Shown: positions 16,473 to 25,720, counted from the stretch's first letter. The stretch: DNA of 40,588 bases from Halobacteriales archaeon QS_4_66_20 (GCA_003021015.1 PXRK01000024.1:9457-50044), one strand, 5' to 3'. Notes: a model not told the origin generated them from the letters alone. Made by a program: numbers and translations.

Positions 16473-18071
16473 CTACAGCCCCCGCTCGCCGCCTTCCTGG
16501 GAGAGCAACACCACCATTGAGAGCCCCGAGATGACGAGCAAGAGGATGGCGGGGATCGCCGCGTGCTGGAACAGGGCGGCGTCCTGGGCGCGCCAGATCT
16601 GGGTAGCCATCGTCTGGAACTCCGAGGGCGCGAGGATCAGCGTCACCGGGAGCTCCTTCATCGTCGTCAGAAACACGAGGGCCGCGCCGGCGACGATACC
16701 CGATCGGACCAGCGGCAGGGCGATCCGCCGGAAGGCGCCGACCGAAGACTCGCCGAGCGTCCGTCCCGCCTCGACGAGCTTCGGGTCGACCTGGAGCAGC
16801 GAGCCCTGGACCGAACCGACCGCCTGCGGGAGAAAGCGGACGACGTATGCGAACACCAGCAGGGAGAGTGACCGGTACAGGACGCCGAGATACTCCGACC
16901 CGAAGTACACCAGAGCGAGCCCGAGCACCACGCCCGGGACGGCGAACCCGACGTAGGTCACCCGTTCGAACAGCCGCCCAAGCCCCGAGTCGTGCTGCGT
17001 GACGAAGTACGCGATAGGGAGCGCAGCCAGCCCTGCGACGAGCGCAGCCGGTGCAGCGACGAGCAGCGAGTTGAGGGCGTGGCCCCACTCGAAGGCGAGG
17101 TCGGCGCGGTACGCCGAGCCAGTCCTGACCACCCACAGCAGCAGGATCCACACCGGAATGAGCAGCGCCGTGACCGTGACGGCGGTGGGGAACAGCGTCG
17201 CGGGCCACCGCCAACGCCCGAGGCGGACGCGCTGGTCGCCCCGGTTCGTTCCCTCACCGCCAGCAGCGTCACCCGGACGGATTCTGGACTCGACCGCCAG
17301 CACGACGAGCACGATGACGAGCAACTGCAGCGACAGCAGCGCGGCGTACTCCGAACTGAACCCGTACAGTTCGACGTAGATCTGGCGGGTGAACACGGGC
17401 AGCTGCATGATCGCAGGTGTGCCGAAATCCGAGACCGCGTACAGCGCACAGAGCAGCCCACCCGCGGCGACCGCCGGCCGGATCTGCGGGAGGGTCACTC
17501 TGCGGAACGCCGACCAGCGGCCGTGGTTCAGCGTCTGCGCGGCGTCGATCAGCCTGGTGTCGAACGACAGCAGGGCTGCGCGGGCGGTCAGGTAGACGTA
17601 CGGGTACGTGTACAGCGTGATGACGAACACGGACCCGGGAAGGCCGTAGATCTCCGGCAGGCGCTCAATCCCGAGCGGGGAGAGAAACGACTGGAACTCC
17701 CCGCGCGGGCCGAACGCCGAGACGAACGCGAACGCGCCGACGTAGCTCGGAATGACCAGCGGCAGCGCGACGGCGACGGACCAGAAGCGCCGGAACGGGA
17801 GGTCCGTCCGCACCGTCAGGTACGCCAGCGGCACGCCCAGCAGCACCGACAGCAGCGTCACCCCGCCCATGAGCAGGATGCTGTTGACGATCACCTCCCG
17901 CGTCTGGGATCGGAACAGCAACTCCCGGGCCCTGTCGACGTCGATCGTCGCCGCCTCGATGAACAGCCACGCCAGCGGCAGGACGAGCGCGGCTGCGATG
18001 GCGCCGCACAACAGCGCCAGGGCCACGGGGAACTCGCGGTCGGTCCGGGCGTAGTCGCCGAACCGAGTCAC
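16473..18071 (-). CDS. Ferric-iron-type ABC transporter permease (FbpB/ThiP-like fused dimer)
   Basis: A 532-residue membrane protein with about twelve helices and two BPD_transp_1 modules, the duplicated layout of AfuB/FbpB iron(III) permeases. The EAA-type loops are visible around GRWSAFRRVTLPQIRPAV and GESSVGAFRRIALPLVRSGI. It would take iron from the binding lipoprotein encoded at 23317-24441. No ATPase gene is adjacent, so the ATP-binding subunit lies elsewhere or is shared. The GTG start at 18071 is used since no in-frame ATG lies closer. The divergent promoter region holds an iron-box palindrome. Confidence 0.85.
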   Translation of the reverse strand: MTRFGDYARTDREFPVALALLCGAIAAALVLPLAWLFIEAATIDVDRARELLFRSQTREVIVNSILLMGGVTLLSVLLGVPLAYLTVRTDLPFRRFWSVAVALPLVIPSYVGAFAFVSAFGPRGEFQSFLSPLGIERLPEIYGLPGSVFVITLYTYPYVYLTARAALLSFDTRLIDAAQTLNHGRWSAFRRVTLPQIRPAVAAGGLLCALYAVSDFGTPAIMQLPVFTRQIYVELYGFSSEYAALLSLQLLVIVLVVLAVESRIRPGDAAGGEGTNRGDQRVRLGRWRWPATLFPTAVTVTALLIPVWILLLWVVRTGSAYRADLAFEWGHALNSLLVAAPAALVAGLAALPIAYFVTQHDSGLGRLFERVTYVGFAVPGVVLGLALVYFGSEYLGVLYRSLSLLVFAYVVRFLPQAVGSVQGSLLQVDPKLVEAGRTLGESSVGAFRRIALPLVRSGIVAGAALVFLTTMKELPVTLILAPSEFQTMATQIWRAQDAALFQHAAIPAILLLVISGLSMVVLLSQEGGERGL

Positions 18072-18145
18072 GCGAGCGCGCTACGCGGTGCTCCCGCGGC
18101 CTGCACCTCCATGTGTGTCCGGTCCCGCTCCGACGGATATAAGTT

Positions 18146-18159
18146 TTAGGTTTGCCTAA
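18146..18159. promoter_or_regulatory. Iron-box-like operator (DtxR/Idr-type), site 1
   Basis: TTAGGTTTGCCTAA, an inverted repeat TTAGG-N4-CCTAA. It lies just after a plus-strand TATA (GATATAAG, about 18136-18143) and before ATG 18171, where a bound repressor would block initiation. The divergent permease promoter is probably also covered (TATATCC on the minus strand). Confidence 0.75.
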
Positions 18160-18170
18160 CTCGGCCGAGC

Positions 18171-18728
18171 ATGGAGCTGTCGAGGCGCGACGCGGTCGCC
18201 GCGCTCGCTGCACTGGGCCTCGGCGGCGGGGCGGCGGCGACGTACACGCGGCGCGACGGCGGGGACGACAGCGATCCACAATCCGGCACCGAGGACGAGG
18301 AGATCGATGTCAGCGACGGCCGCGTCGAACGCGTCGCCGTAGCCGCAGCGGAGGTCCTGTACCCGTCCCAGGTGACCGGCGTCGAGCAGTTCGTCACCGA
18401 GTTTCTCGGACCGCGGCTGAATCAGGACGGCCACGGCGACGGTATCCGCGAAGCAGTCGGTATCGTCGAGGACCGGGCACAGCGGTGGCACGGCGCGGAG
18501 TTCGACGCGCTCGACCCCGACAGGAGAGACCAGTTGCTCAGGGAGATGGGCGTCGATACAGCCGACGAAGCTCCGGACGGCACTGACGCCGAGCGGGTCC
18601 GGTACTACCTGGTGAACGACCTGCTGCTGGCGCTGTACGCGTCGCCGACGGGCGGCGAACTCGTCGGCGTCGAGAACCCGCAGGGCCACCCCGGCGGCAC
18701 GGACAGCTACCAGCGGGGGCCGCCATGA
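18171..18728 (+). CDS. Gluconate 2-dehydrogenase subunit 3-like Tat protein
   Basis: A 185-residue protein with a twin-arginine start (LSRRDAVAALAALGLGG) and a core typical of PF13618, the small exported subunit of membrane sugar/gluconate dehydrogenases (VERVAVAAAEVLYPSQVTGV near the N terminus of the domain). In such enzymes it accompanies the flavoprotein subunit, often carrying it across the membrane. The following GMC oxidoreductase overlaps by four bases (ATGA) and lacks its own signal, exactly that arrangement. It begins just after iron box 1. Confidence 0.8.
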   Translation: MELSRRDAVAALAALGLGGGAAATYTRRDGGDDSDPQSGTEDEEIDVSDGRVERVAVAAAEVLYPSQVTGVEQFVTEFLGPRLNQDGHGDGIREAVGIVEDRAQRWHGAEFDALDPDRRDQLLREMGVDTADEAPDGTDAERVRYYLVNDLLLALYASPTGGELVGVENPQGHPGGTDSYQRGPP

Positions 18729-20335
18729 GCGGACGGGGGAGCGCGTCCCGGCAGGATCGCTCACCCGTCACGGACGCCGACGTCTGCGTGATCGGCGCCG
18801 GACCGGCGGGTGCGCTCGTGGCCGACCACCTCGCGAGCGCACAGGATGTCGTCGTCCTGGAGGCGGGCCCCAGGTTCGATCCCGGTGACCGGGTCGAGCG
18901 CCAGGAGCGTGCGATCCGACCCGCATTCGACCGACCGGACGTCTGGGAGATGGGCGGGAAACGCGACGACCACGCGGCGAGCGGCGAGTGGTTCTACCCG
19001 CTGAACCACGCCCGGGTCAAGGGCGTCGGCGGATCGACGCTGCACTGGCAGGGGATGGTGATGCGCCTCCACGAGGAGGACTTCGCCTCCGGAACCGAGC
19101 GCGGCGTCGGCCCGGACTGGCCGATCGACTACGCGGACCTGCAACCGTACTACGCCGACGCCGAGACGGAACTGGGGGTGTCCGGCGCCGACGACAACTC
19201 GTTCGCGCCGCCGCGCGAGCAGCCCCACCCGATGCCGGCGTTCCCGCCGTCGTACAGCGACTCGCTGTTCGCGGAGGCCTGCGATGAACTCGGCATCGCG
19301 ATGCACTCGGTCCCGAACGCCCGCAACTCCGAACCGTTCGACGGCCGCAGCGAATGCGCGGGGTACGGCACCTGCCAGCCTGTTTGCCCCTCCGGCGCGA
19401 AGTACGACGGCACCGTCCACGTCGAGCGCGCCGAATCACAGGGCGCGACAGTCATCGACCGTGCTCGCGTCGAACGCCTGGCCCACAACGCAGACGCCAT
19501 CGAGGCTGCAGTGTACACCACCCCGGACGGCACGGAACACCGCCAGGAGGCGGACGCCTTCGTGCTGGCTTGCGGCGGCGTCGAGACGCCGCGGCTGTTG
19601 CTCATGTCCGATTCGGAGCAGTACCCCGGCGGCCTGGCGAACTCCAGCGGACTGGTGGGACGGTACTTCATGGACCACCTGTTTGCGGGCGTCGGCGGAG
19701 TGCTCGACGAACCGACCCGCCAGAACCACGTCGGTTTTCTCACAAGCGAGTCCCACCAGTTCTACGACGACGCCGACGAGGAGGTCGGGCCGTTCAAGCT
19801 GGAGTTTTTCAACTACGCCGGGTCCTCGCCGGTCGAACTGGCCTTGACGGGCGACGACTGGGGCGACGACCTCCTCGAGCGGCTCCAGTCGGCGTACGGC
19901 AACCACGTCGCCGTCGGCGCCCTCGTCGAGCAGTTGCCGCGGGAGGACAGCTACGTCGGCCTGGATCCCGAGCGGACCGACGACCGGGGCAACCCCGTGC
20001 CGGACGTCCACTGGACCGTCGGCGACCGCGCGCTCCGGACGATCGAGCGGGCGAACGGGATCCAGCGCTCGATCCTCCAGGAACTCGGCGCGGAGATCAC
20101 CTGGACGGTCGGCCCCGACGACACCGGGCCGGCGTACCACCACATGGGAACCACGCGGATGGGCACCGATCCAGCGTCGAGCGTCGTCGATCCCGCCTGT
20201 CGGACACACGACCTGGCGAACTGCTGGATCGCCGGCAGCAGCGTCTTCCCGACCGGGGGCGCGATGAACCCGACGCTGACAATCGCTGCGCTCGCGCTTC
20301 GTGTCGCCGACGCTGTCGACGCCACTCTGGAGTGA
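18725..20335 (+). CDS. GMC-family FAD-dependent oxidoreductase (gluconate/sugar dehydrogenase large subunit-like)
   Basis: A 536-residue flavoenzyme. FAD is bound by VIGAGPAGALVA (22-33) and the second motif LNHARVKGVGGSTLHWQG. A cysteine cluster CAGYGTCQPVCPSGAK follows, and the C-terminal catalytic/FAD part has HHMGTTRMG and PTGGAMNPTLTIAALALR. It oxidises an alcohol or sugar hydroxyl; electrons should pass to a membrane carrier. It has no signal, so Tat co-export with the subunit-3 protein is likely. Cholesterol/glucose/choline oxidase relatives share the fold, so the substrate is open. Control by the iron box upstream of the pair is inferred. Confidence 0.88.
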   Translation: MSGRGSASRQDRSPVTDADVCVIGAGPAGALVADHLASAQDVVVLEAGPRFDPGDRVERQERAIRPAFDRPDVWEMGGKRDDHAASGEWFYPLNHARVKGVGGSTLHWQGMVMRLHEEDFASGTERGVGPDWPIDYADLQPYYADAETELGVSGADDNSFAPPREQPHPMPAFPPSYSDSLFAEACDELGIAMHSVPNARNSEPFDGRSECAGYGTCQPVCPSGAKYDGTVHVERAESQGATVIDRARVERLAHNADAIEAAVYTTPDGTEHRQEADAFVLACGGVETPRLLLMSDSEQYPGGLANSSGLVGRYFMDHLFAGVGGVLDEPTRQNHVGFLTSESHQFYDDADEEVGPFKLEFFNYAGSSPVELALTGDDWGDDLLERLQSAYGNHVAVGALVEQLPREDSYVGLDPERTDDRGNPVPDVHWTVGDRALRTIERANGIQRSILQELGAEITWTVGPDDTGPAYHHMGTTRMGTDPASSVVDPACRTHDLANCWIAGSSVFPTGGAMNPTLTIAALALRVADAVDATLE

Positions 20336-20343
20336 CCCTTGTT

Positions 20344-20357
20344 TTAGGTAAACCTAA
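20344..20357. promoter_or_regulatory. Iron-box-like operator, site 2
   Basis: TTAGGTAAACCTAA, inside a longer perfect palindrome with arms TTTTAGGT / ACCTAAAA around AA (20342-20359). It overlaps the likely TATA (AAACTTAAG) of the glycosyltransferase gene that begins at 20392. Confidence 0.8.
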
Positions 20358-20391
20358 AAACTTAAGCGTCGCCACCACCGAACCCGGAGTA

Positions 20392-21165
20392 ATGAGCGAC
20401 ACAGCCGGGACAGACGGCGATATTCCGGTCGGTGGCGGTGCCGAGCGGGAGGCAACTGCGGAGGGCAGAAGCGAGCAATCGAGCGAACGGTACACCTTCG
20501 AGGATCTCAGCGTCGTGATGGGGACGTACAACGAGGCGGAAGCCATCGGCACGGTCCTCTCGGACATCGAGACAGTGACGGACGGCAAAGCGGAGGTCGT
20601 CTGTGTCGACGGCTCCTCGGACCGGACACCCGAAATCGCCCGCGACCACGGCGCTCGCGTGATCGAGCAGGAGCCCCAGGGGTACGGCGTCGCCGTTCGG
20701 GAGGCGATCCTCGCGCCGGACCGGCCGGTCGTCGTGACCACAGACTGTGACGACACCTACCCGATGGAACAGCTCCCGGAGTTTCTGGAGCGGATCAACG
20801 AGGGGTACGACGTGGTGAGCGGGGACAGGCTGTACCACGGCGCCGAGGCGATGCCGGCGTTCAACCGCCTCGGTAATCACCTGTTCGCGCTCGTGGCGAG
20901 CGTCATGATGAGGACGCGCGTTCACGACACGACGACCGGAATGCGGGCGTACCGCCGGGAAGTTCTGGAGTCGATCGAGTGGACCGAGAACACGGGACTC
21001 TCCGCGGAGTTACTGATCCGGCCGCTGATGCGGGGATACGAGGTCCGCGAACACCCCATCGACTACCGCGAGCGGGCCGGTGAGTCGAAGCTCGACCCGC
21101 TCGAAGGCGGATACGCCATCGCGAAGTCGATCGTTACGGTCTGTCTCGACGAACGGCTGCGCTGA
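20392..21165 (+). CDS. GT2 glycosyltransferase, dolichyl-phosphate-sugar synthase-like
   Basis: A 257-residue GT-A enzyme of the DPM1/DPG synthase group: LSVVMGTYNEAEAIGTVL opens the nucleotide-sugar fold, EVVCVDGSSDRTPEIA follows, and TTDCDDTYP holds the metal-binding DxD-type acidic residues. The C-terminal TGMRAYRREVLE and HPIDYRERAGESKL are typical of Dol-P-hexose synthases. No C-terminal membrane helices are present, so it should act at the inner face of the membrane, charging dolichyl phosphate. The iron box sits 35 bases upstream. It converges with the GT39-like gene, six bases apart. Confidence 0.85.
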   Translation: MSDTAGTDGDIPVGGGAEREATAEGRSEQSSERYTFEDLSVVMGTYNEAEAIGTVLSDIETVTDGKAEVVCVDGSSDRTPEIARDHGARVIEQEPQGYGVAVREAILAPDRPVVVTTDCDDTYPMEQLPEFLERINEGYDVVSGDRLYHGAEAMPAFNRLGNHLFALVASVMMRTRVHDTTTGMRAYRREVLESIEWTENTGLSAELLIRPLMRGYEVREHPIDYRERAGESKLDPLEGGYAIAKSIVTVCLDERLR

Positions 21166-21171
21166 CGCCCT

Positions 21172-23307
21172 CTAGCCTGGTTTTCCCGATTCGAGCGTCG
21201 TCTCGAAGGCGATCCCGTCCCGGGGATCTTCGGGGACGTACGTTCCCTCCCGGCCGCAGTCGTCGACGATCGGACAGACGGTCCGCTCCGGTGGCCAGAC
21301 CACCTCGATCACGCTCGCGCGCTCGCGCACGGTCAGTTCCTGCCTGTAGGTGAGCGTCCCCGCGCCCCGCTGGCTCAGCCTGACCTGGATCACGACCTCC
21401 TCCGGTGATTCGACTGCGACTGGCCCGGACTGTACGTCAACTCCGTCGACCGACGTGAGAGCGACCCCGCCGGTGCTGATCCGCCACTCGAAATCCAGGG
21501 TCTCGCCGAGTTCATCGACGACTCTGGTCACGGACTCACTCCCGGTATCGACCCGGACGGTCGCGTGGGTCACCCTGTCGGGCACCGCGACCTTCGTTTC
21601 TCCGGTCAACTGTGTCCCCGATCGGACCTCGATGGGGTGTAGCGTCGGCGTCACCTGCCTGTCGTCCGGATCGGCAGTCCATTCGCCGCGGAAGTCGTAC
21701 CGGTAGTACTCTCTGTCGGGGTAGCGGTCGAGAACGGAGAAGTCGGCGGACGGCTCCCGGTCCACAGCGTAGACCACCTCCCCGTCGAGTCCGGGATCGT
21801 TGCGGAGGTACTGGAAGGGGTGGTTGAGCCACTCGCCGTACGGCGCCGGGAGGAAGACAACGGCGTTCTCGAGCTCGCGGTCCTCGAACGGCTCGTATGC
21901 GTCCTCGAAGGTCGCCGTCTGTGCGGCGTTGCGATCCATTGGACCGCTCGCCAGTGCCCCGTTGAACCCGACGAGTAGCACTGCCCCCCCGAGCACGAGG
22001 GCGACTGCGAGCGCCCGCGCAGTCCGTGGGTTCGGCGCCGCGTTCACGATCCGTTGCCGGAGGAGCCGCCAGCAGGCGACTGCCCCGGCAGCGGTGAATA
22101 TCGCCATCGGCGCGAGCAGGTCGAAGTGGTAGAACGGGCCGAACTGCCCCAGCAGGCCGTCCGCCGGATCGGTCATCCTCCCGAGCACGTTGTAGTTGCC
22201 CCAAAAGAGGACGTTCCCGGCGGGCACGGAGACGAACAGACCGGCGAGCAACCGCTTGGGCGTGCGGTCACCGCCGGGCAGCCTGGGCCGTCGGAACGCG
22301 ACGACGAGTCCGACGACGGCAAGCGCAGTGCCGAGTACGCCGGCGAACACCCACCTCGTTAGCAGGTACCGCAGGACGAAGCTGTTGGCCTGGAGTGCCA
22401 CAGCCGGGGTGTACTCCAGGGAGTGGCTCAGGATCTGTCGATACCCGAAGCCGGGCCCGTCCAGCGGCGCGAACGCCTCGTACGGAAACAGCAAGGGGTC
22501 ACCTGATAGGAAGGTGTTGTACGCTAGCGCCGCGAGGACGAACACCATCCCGGAAGTCGCGGTCGCAAGATGTCGCCTGGCTGCGCCTGTTGCAAACAGT
22601 AGGCGCAGCGGGCGCCCCTCGCCTGACCCCACGACGGACCGTACTGACGACCCGAGTTGCCAGCCAGCGTGTCCCAGGAACGGCAGCGCGAACAGAAGCG
22701 CCGTGAACGGGCGCATGAGGAATGCGACGCCGATCGCACCCCCGGCGAGTGCGGCTGTGCGCACGTGTCCGGACCGAAGCGCCCGGAGGTACAGCACCGC
22801 GAACAGCAGGTTGAACGGTGTCGTCGGCGCGTACGGGAGAAACACGGCAGAGGTCACCAGCGTCATCGGCGCGAGCGCGAAGGCGGCGGCCGCGAGCAAG
22901 CCCACGCGCCGGTCGAACGCCATCGATCCGAGGACGTACACGAGTGCGGTGTTTCCCGCGGCCACGACTGCCAGGGTGGCACGCGGCTCCCCCAGTAGCG
23001 CCATCGCCAGGGCGTAAAACCCGGCCGGAAGCGGCTGGTACTTGGGATAGAGCCGGTCGCCAGCGTCGACAAAAAACCACGGGCGGACCGAGTCAGCGAT
23101 CTCGCCGGGGTACAGCTGGAACTGCCCGGAGAGCAGCAGTTCGGCCTGCTGGAGGTACACCCCTTCGTCGTGGTTCGAGGAGTGGTACGGAAAGAGTTCG
23201 ACTGCAATCAGGAAGACCAGCAGGCCGGAGCCGACGGCGAGCGCAGCCGCGAGCACCCGCTCCCGTCGCGCGGCGAACGACCGGGCACGGGCCAGGACTG
23301 CGCCCAT
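21172..23307 (-). CDS. GT39/ArnT-like integral membrane glycosyltransferase
   Basis: A 711-residue protein with about eleven hydrophobic helices in the first 470 residues and a soluble C-terminal external domain. The first external loop has YHSSNHDEGVYLQQAELLL, the conserved acidic pair of PMT/ArnT-type (GT-C) enzymes that use polyprenyl-phosphate sugars. It would transfer a sugar from Dol-P-sugar on the outer face, a natural next step after the converging GT2 enzyme. ATG 23307 is used; a GTG lies one codon before. It follows the binding lipoprotein gene by nine bases, so it is third in the operon. Confidence 0.75.
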   Translation of the reverse strand: MGAVLARARSFAARRERVLAAALAVGSGLLVFLIAVELFPYHSSNHDEGVYLQQAELLLSGQFQLYPGEIADSVRPWFFVDAGDRLYPKYQPLPAGFYALAMALLGEPRATLAVVAAGNTALVYVLGSMAFDRRVGLLAAAAFALAPMTLVTSAVFLPYAPTTPFNLLFAVLYLRALRSGHVRTAALAGGAIGVAFLMRPFTALLFALPFLGHAGWQLGSSVRSVVGSGEGRPLRLLFATGAARRHLATATSGMVFVLAALAYNTFLSGDPLLFPYEAFAPLDGPGFGYRQILSHSLEYTPAVALQANSFVLRYLLTRWVFAGVLGTALAVVGLVVAFRRPRLPGGDRTPKRLLAGLFVSVPAGNVLFWGNYNVLGRMTDPADGLLGQFGPFYHFDLLAPMAIFTAAGAVACWRLLRQRIVNAAPNPRTARALAVALVLGGAVLLVGFNGALASGPMDRNAAQTATFEDAYEPFEDRELENAVVFLPAPYGEWLNHPFQYLRNDPGLDGEVVYAVDREPSADFSVLDRYPDREYYRYDFRGEWTADPDDRQVTPTLHPIEVRSGTQLTGETKVAVPDRVTHATVRVDTGSESVTRVVDELGETLDFEWRISTGGVALTSVDGVDVQSGPVAVESPEEVVIQVRLSQRGAGTLTYRQELTVRERASVIEVVWPPERTVCPIVDDCGREGTYVPEDPRDGIAFETTLESGKPG

Positions 23308-23316
23308 CACTGCCGG

Positions 23317-24441
23317 TCAGATGTTGATGCCGACGTCGCGCATCAGATCGATCGTCGGCTCAAGGTCCGAGAGCTGCGAGAGGTCCAGGTCCGGCACGTC
23401 CAGTTCACTGGCCGGCGGCAGGTTGCCGACGGGATCGACCTCGTCGATCATCGGGTACTCGAACGTCTCGACGGCGAAAAACTCCTGGGCTTCCGCCGAC
23501 AGGAGGTGGCGCAGGAAGTTTTCGGCCAGATCGGGCTGGTCTGTCGCGTCCACGACAGCCGCGCCAGCGACGTTGAATACGACGCCGGCGTCGCCCTCGG
23601 TGAACTGTGTGGCGATCGGCGCGTCCGGGTCCTCGTCGAGCACCCGCTGGATGTAGTAGTGGTTGGTGAACCCGGCGTCGATCTCGCCGTCCGCGATCGC
23701 CTGGCAGACCCGGAACTCGTCGTTGTACTGTTCGATCCCCGAGTCGACGACGCCCTGGAGCCACTGCCGGGTACGGTCCTCGCCCTCCAGGATGCGCATC
23801 GCGGTGACGAACGCCTGGCAGGAGCCGTACCCCGGCGCCCAGCCGAGGTCGCCGTCGAACTCCTCGTAGGCCATGATGTCGGTCGGGAGGTCCGACTCCG
23901 AGAGCGCCTCGGTGTTGTACGGCACCGTCCGCGCGCGGCCCGAGGTCCCGACCCAGGAATCGGTCCTGAACGACGGGTCGACCAGCTCCAGCACGTCGTC
24001 CGACAGCGTCCGTGCTCGCCCTTCGTCGGCCAGCGCCCCGAGCGCGCCCGCGTTGACCGAGAAAAACACGTCAGCGGAGGTGTTCTCGCCCTCGTTGACG
24101 ATGGTGTTCACGAGGTCGACCGAGTCGCGGTACCGGGGCGTGATCTCGAAGTCGTCGTACAGGTTCTGGATGTAGTCGACCAGCCGGCCGACCAGGAACT
24201 CGTTGCGTCCCGAGTAGAGGTTCAGCTCCCCGGAGAGCGCTGGAAGCTCCGCCATCGGGGTGCCGCCAGGTTCGGACCGGTCGGCTCTCCCCGAGCCGAT
24301 CAGCCCCGGCTCCGGGTCGTCGCCGTCGTCGGACAGCAGGTCTGTACAGCCCGCCAGTCCGATGCCCGCTGCGGCCGTCGCCCCCGCCAGGAACGTTCGT
24401 CGGTCGGTGCGTCCGTCGGTGTGATCGTTGTTCGGAGACAT
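23317..24441 (-). CDS. Iron(III)-type ABC transporter substrate-binding lipoprotein
   Basis: A 374-residue protein with twin-arginine plus lipobox (DRRTFLAGATAAAGIGLAGC), so it is Tat-exported and lipid-anchored. The mature part resembles FbpA/AfuA-type class: LNLYSGRNEFLVGRLVDYIQ opening, RARTVPYNTEALSESDLP and FTNHYYIQRVLDEDP. Adjacent Tyr residues (HYYIQ) are where FbpA relatives hold iron. It should deliver iron to the permease at 16473-18071, though the two genes are 5 kb apart and in different transcripts. The GT75-like gene ends seven bases upstream. Some relatives carry thiamine or phosphonates; the iron box argues for iron. Confidence 0.85.
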   Translation of the reverse strand: MSPNNDHTDGRTDRRTFLAGATAAAGIGLAGCTDLLSDDGDDPEPGLIGSGRADRSEPGGTPMAELPALSGELNLYSGRNEFLVGRLVDYIQNLYDDFEITPRYRDSVDLVNTIVNEGENTSADVFFSVNAGALGALADEGRARTLSDDVLELVDPSFRTDSWVGTSGRARTVPYNTEALSESDLPTDIMAYEEFDGDLGWAPGYGSCQAFVTAMRILEGEDRTRQWLQGVVDSGIEQYNDEFRVCQAIADGEIDAGFTNHYYIQRVLDEDPDAPIATQFTEGDAGVVFNVAGAAVVDATDQPDLAENFLRHLLSAEAQEFFAVETFEYPMIDEVDPVGNLPPASELDVPDLDLSQLSDLEPTIDLMRDVGINI

Positions 24442-24448
24442 TGGTGAG

Positions 24449-25606
24449 TCAGTCGTCAGCCGCGGCCGGGACCCGTTCGAGCGCCGCCAGCGCGTCCAGC
24501 CAGTCGTGCATGTGCTCGCCGACGAAGTGGAAGAACTCGCCGTTGCGATACGCCTGGGCGTCCGCATCGAGCAGGGCGTCCGCCATCGCCCGGTAGACGG
24601 TCGTGTAGTCGTCGGCACCGGCGCCGGCGTCGTCGACCAGCCGCCAGACGTGTTCGTTGAGCTCCAGCCCCGCCACCTCGTTGTGGAGGTCGTCGAACGT
24701 CGAGCGCGCCGCCTTGTTGTGCTCGCAGAGCGGATCGCCGTTGTAGATCCGTTTCCCGAGGACGTCGCAGGCCCGCTTGAGGAACACGCCGCTCCAGATG
24801 TCGTCGAACCGGCCGACCTCCCACTCGTTGTCGTCCATCGGCAGCTGGTAGAACGCCGGGATCACCTCCCGGCGGAAGGCGAGGTTCATCGAGCAGACGG
24901 TGAGGTAGTTCCCCCGCGCCGCCACGAAATCCTCGCCGAAGTCCGCGGCGGTGGTCCGCGTCTGGGCCTGGCCCTCGAGGTCGCCGTCCATCAGGATCCG
25001 AACGGCGTCTAGGTCCGGCACGTTCGTCCACAGGCCCTGGGACGCCACGACCTCTCCCTGCTCGATCCCGACAGTGTCCGTCTCGACGGTCTCGTCCATC
25101 GCCGAGTAGGGGTACCCCCGCGGATACAGCCCGTGGTCGTCGGCCGCCTGGTAGAGGACGTTGGCCCACTGTTCGTCCGAGGCGACGGATCGCAGTTCGC
25201 CCTCAAAACCAAGATTCTGCACGTGCGTGCCAAAGAAGTCCGTCCCGTCGTGGGGCAGCGTGTCGTCGTCGATGAACACGCCGTACTCGAACTGGGGGTT
25301 GGCCCACATGTACAGCAGCCCGAAACTCGTCTCGGCGTGGCTCGCGGCAGGCACCACGTGTTCGTACTCCCCGATCCCCTCCTCGGCGAACCACTCCGAG
25401 CGCCGGCTTCCGTCGTACACTGCGCCGGCGACCCCTTCCTCGTCGAGCATCGACCGCATCGCCGCAGTCTCACAGAAGTCCTCCGTGACGAGCAGGAAGT
25501 ACAGCCGGGTGGCGTCGAATCCGTGGGCCCGCGCGTTCTCGACGTACGCCCGGACACACTCGTACTCCCTGATCGTGGGGACGATTACGCAGATGTCCTG
25601 GGTCAT
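24449..25606 (-). CDS. GT75-like UDP-sugar mutase / reversibly glycosylated protein
   Basis: A 385-residue protein resembling the reversibly glycosylated polypeptides, whose plant members interconvert UDP-arabinopyranose and UDP-arabinofuranose. VIVPTIRE begins the fold, FIDDDTLP supplies the DDD metal motif, and SMNLAFRREVIPAFYQLP with GRFDDIWSGVFLKRACD forms the conserved C-terminal half. It has no signal, so it is cytoplasmic. First gene of a three-gene operon with an iron box at its promoter, it could supply a nucleotide sugar for the two neighbouring glycosyltransferases. Mutase or glycosyltransferase activity cannot be separated from sequence alone. Confidence 0.75.
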   Translation of the reverse strand: MTQDICVIVPTIREYECVRAYVENARAHGFDATRLYFLLVTEDFCETAAMRSMLDEEGVAGAVYDGSRRSEWFAEEGIGEYEHVVPAASHAETSFGLLYMWANPQFEYGVFIDDDTLPHDGTDFFGTHVQNLGFEGELRSVASDEQWANVLYQAADDHGLYPRGYPYSAMDETVETDTVGIEQGEVVASQGLWTNVPDLDAVRILMDGDLEGQAQTRTTAADFGEDFVAARGNYLTVCSMNLAFRREVIPAFYQLPMDDNEWEVGRFDDIWSGVFLKRACDVLGKRIYNGDPLCEHNKAARSTFDDLHNEVAGLELNEHVWRLVDDAGAGADDYTTVYRAMADALLDADAQAYRNGEFFHFVGEHMHDWLDALAALERVPAAADD

Positions 25607-25618
25607 CGACTGCAGTTT

Positions 25619-25632
25619 TTAGGCCTGCCTAA
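25619..25632. promoter_or_regulatory. Iron-box-like operator, site 3
   Basis: TTAGGCCTGCCTAA within a perfect palindrome of nine-base arms, TTTTTAGGC / GCCTAAAAA around CT (25616-25635). It ends nine bases before the start codon of the GT75-like gene, overlapping the expected transcription start. Confidence 0.8.
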
Positions 25633-25720
25633 AAAAGCTGTCGGTCTCCCGTTCGGGGGCTGAACGGCAGAAATACGCGGATCCCGCTCCCCGGCAGTTC
25701 CTCGTCGGTGACGCACTCAT

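Noticed and set aside
14788..17214. Minus-strand frame of 808 codons covering several small genes
   Set aside because: It is antisense or out of frame to NfeD, JAMM and permease genes and has a shadow-type composition of Arg, Gly and Pro.
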